This document shows, one piece after another, positions 1 through 5,976 of a stretch of DNA of 15,014 nucleotides. Position 1 is the stretch's first letter. Each line of letters opens with the position of its first letter. A program made the translations under genes and the position numbers. The stretch spans positions 1 through 15,014 of the forward strand of contig JBBAKL010000080.1 in assembly GCA_040403535.1 (NCBI GenBank). Direction: 5' to 3'. This DNA is from JAHEYG01 sp040403535. Its GTDB lineage: Bacteria > Bacteroidota > Bacteroidia > B-17B0 > Aurantibacillaceae. The notes under the pieces were generated by a model, which did not search any database, was not told the origin of the DNA, and worked only from the letters and a program-made list of their open reading frames with translations.

Positions 1-338
1 ATTACTTCGGTGCTGTATTTAAACGGCCCTACCTCCACCTGAGCATCGCATGTAAAATCACTGCTATCAGGCTTCAGGTTTATTTTAGGATTGATGATTT
101 TCCAGTGGTATTTGCCCTTTATGAACATCACTTCATAATCGTTACTGCCTTTGATTTCGCCTATTGCAGTAAAAACTTTATTAATGGCTTCTTCGTGTAA
201 CGACATTGCCACATCGTTGTATTTTTGGGAGAAGGAGGAAAAAGAAAGGAAAAGAAAAAGAAATACCTCACCCCCAACCGCTCTCCTCCAGAGGAGCGGA
301 GAATATAGTTTTATGAATGATATTATCTTACTTCCCAT
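1..338 (-). CDS. Secreted hypothetical protein, N-terminal part (runs off the left edge)
   Basis: An open minus-strand frame continues to the left edge without a stop. A hydrophobic stretch (FLFLFLSFSSFS, encoded about 227-263) looks like a signal-peptide core. The mature chain would begin near QKYNDVAMSLHEEAINKVF and has alternating-strand text such as YEVMFIKGKYHWKIINP and CDAQVEVGPFKYS. I do not recognise the family. The start is uncertain. The only in-frame ATG before the signal peptide is at 338-336, inside the last codons of rsgA (16-nt overlap), and the reading then crosses a palindromic repeat (266-300) before reaching the hydrophobic core. The next ATG (206-204) would remove the signal peptide. 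It is probably co-transcribed behind rsgA. Reality of the reading frame is well supported by the protein text; the exact N-terminus is not. Confidence 0.7.
   Translation of the reverse strand, partial: MGSKIISFIKLYSPLLWRRAVGGEVFLFLFLSFSSFSQKYNDVAMSLHEEAINKVFTAIGEIKGSNDYEVMFIKGKYHWKIINPKINLKPDSSDFTCDAQVEVGPFKYSTEV
266..300. repeat. GC-rich palindromic repeat, REP-like
   Basis: A CCTCACCCCC tract (266-275) is followed by a hairpin: CTCCTC (283-288) and GAGGAG (291-296) with a 2-nt loop, extended by CCG (278-280) pairing CGG (297-299) across a 2-nt bulge. An alternative 6-bp stem pairs CCGCTC (278-283) with GAGCGG (294-299). The composition contrasts sharply with the AT-rich surroundings. From memory, similar CCTCACCCCC-plus-inverted-repeat units recur between genes in Bacteroidota genomes; a copy count in this genome would confirm that. 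It sits just after the rsgA stop and could also act as a 3'-end stabiliser. Confidence 0.6.
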
Positions 339-1258
339 TCTTTCCAATCCATTTCTTCGCCATTCAGAATACCCAGATAACTGTGATAGCGTTCTTCCGA
401 AATTTCACCATTTTCTACGGCTTCTTTTACTGCACACTTAGGCTCGTTAACATGTAGGCAATTATTGAACTTACAGTTATTCATTACATTTCTTATTTCA
501 GGAAAATAATGCCCTACCTCTTCCTTTTTCATTTCAACCAGTCCCAGTTCTTTTATTCCGGGTGTATCAATTATAAAGCCTCCGAAGTTTAATGGATGAA
601 GTTCAGCAAAAGTAGTGGTGTGCATTCCTTTTAAATGCACGGATGAGATATCTCCGGTTTTTAAATCAAGTGTTGGTTCTATTGCATTTATCAATGTTGA
701 TTTTCCTACACCGGAATGCCCGGAAATTAATGTCGTTTTGTTTCTCAATAAATCTATAACGGTATCGAGATTTTCTTTTTTTAATCCGCTCACTACCTCA
801 CAACGGTAACCAATCTTTGTATAGATATCGATGATTTCCTGCTGTAAGGTTAATAATTCATCATCCAGTAAATCGGATTTGTTAAAAAGGAGTATTGCGG
901 GAATAGAATAAGCTTCGGCTGTAATTAAAAAGCGATCAATAAAACCTAAACTGGTGCGTGGCGCAACCAAAGTAACCACAAGAACAGCCTGATCGAGATT
1001 ACTTGCCAGTATTTGTGCTTGTTTAGAAAGATTGATGGACTTCCGAATAATGTAATTTTTACGGGGATGAATGTTTGAAATCACATAATCGCCGTTTTCA
1101 TCACTTTCTACATCCACCACATCGCCCACGGCTACCGGATTGGTTGTTTTACGGCCATCCAGACGGATTTTACCTTTTAAAACGCAGTCAATCATCTCGC
1201 CGTTTTCCAAACGAACGAGATAACGGCTACCGGTAGACTTAACAAGTATTCCAATCAT
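323..1258 (-). CDS. rsgA: Small ribosomal subunit biogenesis GTPase RsgA (YjeQ/EngC)
   Basis: RsgA is a circularly permuted GTPase that acts in late maturation of the 30S subunit. At 311 aa it has the normal family length. An OB-fold N-terminus (about 1-75) is followed by the permuted G domain: G4 NKSD at 126-129 comes before the P-loop GHSGVGKST at 180-188, then the switch I region MHTTT at 212-216 and G3 DTPG at 231-234. The C-terminal zinc site is visible as C262, C267, H269 and C275. The start MIGILVKSTG is preceded by a TAnnTTTG box that would leave a leader of only a few nucleotides, and there is no Shine-Dalgarno. gldA is divergent. The 3' end overlaps the candidate ATG of the downstream secreted gene. 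Confidence 0.97.
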   Translation of the reverse strand: MIGILVKSTGSRYLVRLENGEMIDCVLKGKIRLDGRKTTNPVAVGDVVDVESDENGDYVISNIHPRKNYIIRKSINLSKQAQILASNLDQAVLVVTLVAPRTSLGFIDRFLITAEAYSIPAILLFNKSDLLDDELLTLQQEIIDIYTKIGYRCEVVSGLKKENLDTVIDLLRNKTTLISGHSGVGKSTLINAIEPTLDLKTGDISSVHLKGMHTTTFAELHPLNFGGFIIDTPGIKELGLVEMKKEEVGHYFPEIRNVMNNCKFNNCLHVNEPKCAVKEAVENGEISEERYHSYLGILNGEEMDWKEWEVR

Positions 1259-1265
1259 TTCAACA

Positions 1266-1273
1266 CAAATCTA
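1266..1273 (-). promoter_or_regulatory. Candidate -7 box of rsgA
   Basis: On the minus strand this reads TAGATTTG, matching the Bacteroidota -7 consensus TAnnTTTG. It lies 7 bp upstream of the rsgA ATG, so the transcript would be nearly leaderless. No TTG is seen at the expected -33 distance. It is the left arm of a 10-bp inverted repeat (1264-1273 with 1293-1302). Confidence 0.5.
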
Positions 1274-1292
1274 CAAAACAGTTTAATTTTAT

Positions 1293-1300
1293 TAGATTTG
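1293..1300 (+). promoter_or_regulatory. Candidate -7 box of gldA
   Basis: TAGATTTG matches TAnnTTTG and lies 14 bp upstream of the chosen gldA ATG at 1315. It is the right arm of the 10-bp inverted repeat CACAAATCTA / TAGATTTGTG with a 19-nt spacer, so the two divergent -7 boxes are mirror images. No clear -33 TTG is present. Confidence 0.5.
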
Positions 1301-1314
1301 TGCAAGGAATAATT

Positions 1315-2220
1315 ATGTCAATAGTTGTTAATAATATCACCAAACTGTATGGCGCGCAAAAAGCGCTTAATAACGTTTCTTTTAGTGTTAACACAGGCGA
1401 AATTGTTGGATTTTTAGGTCCGAACGGCGCAGGAAAAAGTACAATGATGAAAATTATCACCTGCTACATTCCTCCTACTTCGGGAACTGTAAACGTTTGC
1501 GGTTTTGATATCCTTGAACAAAGTCTGGAAGTAAAAAAACAAATTGGTTATTTACCGGAGCACAATCCGCTTTACCTCGATATGTACGTGAAAGAATTTT
1601 TAGAATTTGTTGGTGGATTGTATCAGGTGAAAAACATAAAAAAACGTGTGGCCGACATGATTGAATTAACCGGCTTACAGGTTGAACAGAAGAAAAAAAT
1701 CGGAGCTTTATCAAAAGGTTACCGTCAGCGTGTTGGTTTGGCGCAAGCCATTATTCACGATCCGAAAGTATTGATAATGGACGAACCAACAACCGGATTA
1801 GATCCAAATCAGCTGGAAGAAATCAGAGGATTGATTAAAACTTTGGGTAAGGAAAAGACCGTTATGTTGAGTACACACATTATGCAGGAAGTTGAAGCGG
1901 TTTGTGATAAGGTAATCATTATTAATAAGGGAGAAATTGTGGCGAATGAGAGCACACAAAACTTACAGAAAAACACCAACAAGCAAATTTATACAGTAGA
2001 ATTTGACGGAAACATCTCCAAAAACAGCCTTAAAAACATCAGTGGCGTGAGAGATGTTGAGCAAATTTCGGCATACACCTGGCAAATTACAACTGCCGGC
2101 GATTTAGATATTAGAAAAGAAATCTTTGAATTTGCCGTACAAAATAAACTTTCAGTTTTAACGCTTAACAAAGAAGAACAAAAGCTGGAAGATATCTTTA
2201 AGCAGTTAACGAAAAAATAA
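1315..2220 (+). CDS. gldA: ABC transporter ATP-binding protein, GldA type
   Basis: This is an ATPase subunit of an ABC-2-type exporter. GldA works with the membrane proteins GldF and GldG, which are not in this window. In 301 aa the motifs are: Walker A GPNGAGKST (35-43), YLPEHNP in the Q-loop region (79-85), signature LSKGYRQR (132-139), Walker B VLIMDEP with E157 (152-158), and the switch histidine H188. A C-terminal tail of about 80 residues is typical for GldA-like subunits. The overall text closely matches Flavobacteriia-type GldA. I chose ATG 1315 (MSIVVNNITK) over the in-frame GTG at 1300, because 1300 overlaps the -7 box and adds nothing conserved. AAGGA six bases before the ATG is a weak Shine-Dalgarno match. 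Many Bacteroidota without gliding carry homologues, so gliding is not implied. Confidence 0.88.
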   Translation: MSIVVNNITKLYGAQKALNNVSFSVNTGEIVGFLGPNGAGKSTMMKIITCYIPPTSGTVNVCGFDILEQSLEVKKQIGYLPEHNPLYLDMYVKEFLEFVGGLYQVKNIKKRVADMIELTGLQVEQKKKIGALSKGYRQRVGLAQAIIHDPKVLIMDEPTTGLDPNQLEEIRGLIKTLGKEKTVMLSTHIMQEVEAVCDKVIIINKGEIVANESTQNLQKNTNKQIYTVEFDGNISKNSLKNISGVRDVEQISAYTWQITTAGDLDIRKEIFEFAVQNKLSVLTLNKEEQKLEDIFKQLTKK

Positions 2221-2270
2221 GAGCATAAATTGAAGAAATCTTTTTCCGATTACCTCCTATTCTCCATTAT

Positions 2271-3686
2271 TTACTTACACATTTCGGCCAATTTAAGAGG
2301 GGCCTTTTCGTATTTTAGATCAACAGCCTTTTGGAGATCTTTGCACCCTTCATTACGGTTATTAGAATAGCAATTCGACATTCCTCTGTAATAATACGCC
2401 TCTGCATACTCCGGTTTTACTTCAATGGCCTTTGTAAATTCAGCAATGGCAGAGGCATCGTTTTGTTGGGTATAATAACAAATACCTCGCTCTAAATAAG
2501 CACGAGCGTATTTAGGGTTTAACTTCAATGCTTCATCGTAATCAGCCAGCGCGCCATTATAATCTTTAATCTGATATTTACTTAAACCACGCTGTAAATA
2601 GGTATCGTAACTCTTCTTATAATTTAAAGCTTTATTACAATCGTTAATAGCTCCGGTATCGTTAACCAGCATGTATTTTACTAAAGCACGGTAGTAATAC
2701 GAACTTTCAAAATCATTTTTTAATTCAATAGCTTTATTTAAATCGGCCAAAGCCCCGGAGTAATCTTTTAATTGATAAAAGGTAGCACCTCTGAAAGTGT
2801 AGGCTTTATAAAACTTCGGACTTAAATCAACCGCCGCGTTAAAATCGGTAATAGCGTTTTTATATTCTCCTAAATAATACTTACATAAGGCACGGTTATG
2901 ATAAGAATCGTGTTTTCCTGGATTTAACTCAATGGCTTTATCAAAATCCCGCATAGCCTGGGCATATTGCATTAAATCATATTTACATAAACCACGATTG
3001 TACCAGGCATCGGCATCTTTTACATTACGAACAATAACGGTGTCGTAATCCGTTATAGCCAATTCGTATTTTTTTTGCTCCAGCTGTATAAAACCGCGCT
3101 GAAAATAAAAATCGGTATGTGGTTTAATTGAGACAGCGGTATTGGCATCTTCAAAAGCTCCGGTTAAATCGTTATTAAAAAAACGGATTTTGCTTCGGTA
3201 ATAATATGCCCATTCATAATTTTTATCTAACGATAATCCTTTATTAATAATAGGCAAAGCTTCTTTGTTTTTTTCCAGATTATGTAAGCTGGCTGCCTTA
3301 AAAACATACGATAAACTATGATTGGAATTTAACGCGATGGACTTATCAAATTCTTTAATCGCTTCTTCGTAATTATTTAAATAGAACCAACAGATGGCTT
3401 TACCGTAATAGGCGTCAAACTTTTTTCTTCCTTTTTCAATGCTGGTATTATAATCTGCAATGGCGTTTTTATAATCCATCAACATGTACTTTGCCAAGCC
3501 TCTGTTATAATATCCCGCATCATCTTCCGGATGCGTTACCAGATAGGCACTGTATTCCATAATAGCCTCCTGGAATTGACGGTTCTCAAAAAGGTCGTAA
3601 GCAGATTTAAAATGGTCGCGTATTTCGGGTTTTTGAGCTGAAAGTTGCGTTGATGCAAGAATAAATAAAAGAATAATTTTTTTCAT
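2271..3686 (-). CDS. Secreted tetratricopeptide-repeat protein (13 TPRs)
   Basis: A signal peptide (MKKIILLFILASTQLSA, cleavage near residue 17-18) is followed by an array of TPR units that fills almost the whole 471-aa protein. I count 13 consecutive repeats of about 34 residues from residue 24 onward. They show the usual spacing of A/G at positions 8 and 20 and aromatic residues, as in DAWYNRGLCKYDLMQYAQAMRDF and RAYLERGICYYTQQNDASA. No catalytic domain or C-terminal sorting domain is visible. It is probably a periplasmic or outer-membrane-associated protein-interaction scaffold; the partner is unknown. Its ATG is only 2 nt after the pfkA stop, without a Shine-Dalgarno, so it is almost certainly the second gene of a pfkA operon. 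It converges with gldA across 50 bp that hold no obvious terminator hairpin. Confidence 0.9.
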   Translation of the reverse strand: MKKIILLFILASTQLSAQKPEIRDHFKSAYDLFENRQFQEAIMEYSAYLVTHPEDDAGYYNRGLAKYMLMDYKNAIADYNTSIEKGRKKFDAYYGKAICWFYLNNYEEAIKEFDKSIALNSNHSLSYVFKAASLHNLEKNKEALPIINKGLSLDKNYEWAYYYRSKIRFFNNDLTGAFEDANTAVSIKPHTDFYFQRGFIQLEQKKYELAITDYDTVIVRNVKDADAWYNRGLCKYDLMQYAQAMRDFDKAIELNPGKHDSYHNRALCKYYLGEYKNAITDFNAAVDLSPKFYKAYTFRGATFYQLKDYSGALADLNKAIELKNDFESSYYYRALVKYMLVNDTGAINDCNKALNYKKSYDTYLQRGLSKYQIKDYNGALADYDEALKLNPKYARAYLERGICYYTQQNDASAIAEFTKAIEVKPEYAEAYYYRGMSNCYSNNRNEGCKDLQKAVDLKYEKAPLKLAEMCK

Positions 3687-3688
3687 AG

Positions 3689-4657
3689 TTAACTCGATAA
3701 AATTTCAATCATATTTAACAACCCTGCATCCAGTTTTTCGATGTGTTTTACCGCTTTATCAAAAGGTGTATAGGTTATTTTTTTATTTACAATTCCAATC
3801 ATTTCGTTTTTATGTCCGCTAATTAAAGCAAGAACAGCGTTATATCCTACTAAGCTTGCGTTAACACGCTCCATGCAGGTTGGATTACCGCCTCGCTGAA
3901 TATGTCCTAATATAGTAACCCGTATATCAAACTCCGGACAATTGGATTTAATTAGGTCGGCAACCTTATAGGCACCTCCATTTTCATCCCCTTCGGCTAC
4001 AATCACAATTTTACTGGATTTACTGGTACGCCAGTTTTTTATTTTGTTTAATAAAACCGAAACATCATTTTTCATTTCCGGAACCAGAACAGCTTCTGCG
4101 CCGCATGCGATTGCACTTCTTAATGCAATCAAACCGGCATCGCGCCCCATTACTTCTATAACAAAAACTCGATCGTGACTTTCTGCCGTATCTCTTATTT
4201 TATCAACTGCCTCTACAACGGTATTAATAGCTGTATCGTAGCCAATGGTAAAGTCAGTTCCAACTAAATCGTTATCTATTGTGCCTGCGCAACCCACTAT
4301 CGGAATAGGAATGTGTTTTGACAATTCAATAGCTCCTTTAAAACTGCCGTCACCACCAATAATAACCATTCCTTCAACGCCATTTTTTCTCAGATTTTCA
4401 GCAGCTGTTTTAACTCCTTCCTCACTCCTGAAACGTTCGCTTCGAGCTGTTTTTAAAATGGTTCCTCCCCTCTGAATAATTCCGGAAACAGACGTAGTGT
4501 CAAGCACATTAAATTTATTATCAATTACCCCTTCATACCCTTTGTAAAATCCCAGTACCTCCATGTTATTGTGAACTGCTGTTCTGACAACAGCGCGTAT
4601 GCACGCGTTCATACCGGGCGAATCGCCTCCTGATGTTATAATTCCAATCTTTTTCAT
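3689..4657 (-). CDS. pfkA: ATP-dependent 6-phosphofructokinase
   Basis: PfkA phosphorylates fructose 6-phosphate to fructose 1,6-bisphosphate in glycolysis and is cytoplasmic. At 322 aa it has the size of bacterial group I PFK. Visible sites are: GGDSPGMNA (10-18) for ATP, GGDGS (101-105), the catalytic segment TIDND (126-130, base D128), MGRDAG (170-175) and GHIQRGG (251-257) for the sugar phosphate. Glycine in GGDGS, rather than the aspartate of PPi-dependent enzymes, argues for ATP as donor. The start MKKIGIITSGGD is the family-typical one. It leads a two-gene transcript with the TPR protein and is divergent from ruvX. The 130-bp divergent gap (4658-4787) is AT-rich, holds a small TTGAA/TTCAA inverted repeat (4676-4687) and shows no clear promoter for this gene. 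Confidence 0.97.
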   Translation of the reverse strand: MKKIGIITSGGDSPGMNACIRAVVRTAVHNNMEVLGFYKGYEGVIDNKFNVLDTTSVSGIIQRGGTILKTARSERFRSEEGVKTAAENLRKNGVEGMVIIGGDGSFKGAIELSKHIPIPIVGCAGTIDNDLVGTDFTIGYDTAINTVVEAVDKIRDTAESHDRVFVIEVMGRDAGLIALRSAIACGAEAVLVPEMKNDVSVLLNKIKNWRTSKSSKIVIVAEGDENGGAYKVADLIKSNCPEFDIRVTILGHIQRGGNPTCMERVNASLVGYNAVLALISGHKNEMIGIVNKKITYTPFDKAVKHIEKLDAGLLNMIEILSS

Positions 4658-4787
4658 TCAATGAAATTTAAGTAGTTGAACATTCAAAAGCTTACCTTAA
4701 TTCGGAAAATAATTTTTTCTCGTGAACAGGCAGAATTCATTATCAAATATAAACTTAAAATCGCCAAAAAACATGTATTTTTACGCT

Positions 4788-5204
4788 ATGCCGCGCATTT
4801 TAGCAATCGATTATGGAAGCAAGCGGGTTGGCTTAGCAGTAACCGACCCGTTGCAAATGATTGCAAGTGGCTTAACAACTGTTCACAGTAAAGATGTGAT
4901 TTCATATTTAGAAGAGTACTTGAAAAAAGAAGTGGTTGAATGCATAGTGGTAGGTGAACCCAAAACACTAATGAATGAAGCCTCCGACAGCGCACGATTT
5001 ATTGAACCCTTTGTAAAACACCTGAAAAAAAAATTTCCCAATATGAAAATTGAACGTTACGACGAGCGCTTTACTTCGGTAATGGCGCATCAGGCAATGC
5101 TCATGGGGGGACTAAAAAAGAAAGACCGTCAAAACAAAGAAACAGTAGATATGGTAAGCGCTACCATTCTGTTGCAAAATTACCTCACCTTCATTAAACG
5201 ATAA
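4788..5204 (+). CDS. ruvX: Pre-16S rRNA nuclease / Holliday-junction resolvase-like protein YqgF
   Basis: RuvX (YqgF) is an RNase H-fold nuclease that processes the 5' end of 16S rRNA; some homologues were also described as Holliday-junction resolvase-like. The 138-aa product shows the family landmarks: AIDYGSKRVGLAVTD (6-20, acidic D8), VVGEPKT (54-60), YDERFTS (91-97, E93) and D121 in the final helix (VDMVSATILLQNYL). I chose ATG 4788 (MPRILAIDYG), because the longer frame from GTG 4722 adds 22 residues the family lacks. There is no Shine-Dalgarno. A near-match to the -7 box (TATTTTTA, 4776-4783) would give an almost leaderless transcript. The LOG-family gene follows after 43 bp. Confidence 0.93.
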   Translation: MPRILAIDYGSKRVGLAVTDPLQMIASGLTTVHSKDVISYLEEYLKKEVVECIVVGEPKTLMNEASDSARFIEPFVKHLKKKFPNMKIERYDERFTSVMAHQAMLMGGLKKKDRQNKETVDMVSATILLQNYLTFIKR

Positions 5205-5218
5205 ATTTCAATACCATA

Positions 5219-5226
5219 TAATTTTG
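5219..5226 (+). promoter_or_regulatory. Candidate -7 box of the LOG-family gene
   Basis: TAATTTTG fits TAnnTTTG and sits 21 bp upstream of the ATG at 5248, within the 43-bp gap after ruvX. No TTG is found at the usual -33 distance, so it may only supplement readthrough from ruvX. Confidence 0.4.
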
Positions 5227-5247
5227 TACTTTTAAGCTAAATAATTT

Positions 5248-5961
5248 ATGAGCGACAAAGCAGAAGAAAAAATAAGAAAAGCCTTTGCTACAAAGGACTG
5301 GAATGATATAAAAGCAAGTGACAGCTGGCAGATTTTTAAAATCATGAGCGAGTTTGTGGAAGGATTTGAAAAGATGAGTAAGATCGGGCCCTGTGTTTCT
5401 ATTTTCGGTTCGGCCCGAACTAAACCCGAAAACAAATACTATCAGCTTGCGGAAGACATTGCTTATAAATTAACCCAGGAAGGTTATGGTGTTATCACCG
5501 GTGGAGGTCCGGGTATTATGGAAGCCGCTAATAAAGGCGCGAAACGCGGGGGCGGTAAATCGGTAGGACTAAACATCGAATTACCATTTGAGCAAAAACC
5601 AAACGACTTTATTGACAGAGATAAGAGTATTGATTTTCATTACTTCTTCGTGCGTAAAACCATTTTCTTAAAATATTCACAGGGGTTTATTGGAATGCCC
5701 GGCGGTATGGGAACAATGGATGAGTTATTTGAAGCATTAACACTGGTTCAAACTAATAAAATAGCGCAATTTCCTGTTGTATTGGTTGGAAAAGCCTATT
5801 GGGAAGGCATGATGAAATGGATGAAAGAATCGATGCTAGAGGCAGAACATAACATCAGTCCTAATGATTTAGATTTATTTAAAATTGTTGACACCGCTGA
5901 TGAAGCTGTAAAACACATTGTGGATTTCTATAGCAAATACTTACTAAAACCAAATTTCTAA
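5248..5961 (+). CDS. LOG-family (TIGR00730) Rossmann-fold nucleotide hydrolase
   Basis: LOG (LONELY GUY) proteins cleave nucleoside 5'-monophosphates to base and ribose 5-phosphate; characterised members act on cytokinin nucleotides or on AMP and other NMPs. The 237-aa protein has both hallmark motifs: GGGPGIMEAANKGA (85-98) and PGGMGTMDE (151-159), plus the R136-K137 pair in the helix before the second motif. About 45 residues precede the Rossmann core (IGPCVSIFGSART), longer than plant-type LOG, as is usual for the larger bacterial subgroup. The start MSDKAEEKIRKAF is preceded by AT-rich sequence without Shine-Dalgarno. The yfhO-like gene follows after 15 bp, so the two are likely co-transcribed. 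The true substrate cannot be told from sequence. Confidence 0.92.
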   Translation: MSDKAEEKIRKAFATKDWNDIKASDSWQIFKIMSEFVEGFEKMSKIGPCVSIFGSARTKPENKYYQLAEDIAYKLTQEGYGVITGGGPGIMEAANKGAKRGGGKSVGLNIELPFEQKPNDFIDRDKSIDFHYFFVRKTIFLKYSQGFIGMPGGMGTMDELFEALTLVQTNKIAQFPVVLVGKAYWEGMMKWMKESMLEAEHNISPNDLDLFKIVDTADEAVKHIVDFYSKYLLKPNF

Positions 5962-5976
5962 TTCTTATAATTTACT

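Noticed and set aside
2271..3686. DNA-level direct repeats in the TPR gene as a CRISPR or recombination array
   Set aside because: The periodicity is about 102 bp with diverged units and encodes regular TPRs, so it is explained by protein repeats.
4722..4787. Longer ruvX starting at GTG 4722
   Set aside because: The added 22 residues are not part of the family; MPRILAIDYG is the typical beginning.
4658..4787. Small RNA or tRNA in the pfkA-ruvX gap
   Set aside because: The sequence is AT-rich without cloverleaf or strong stem structure; it most likely just holds the divergent promoters.
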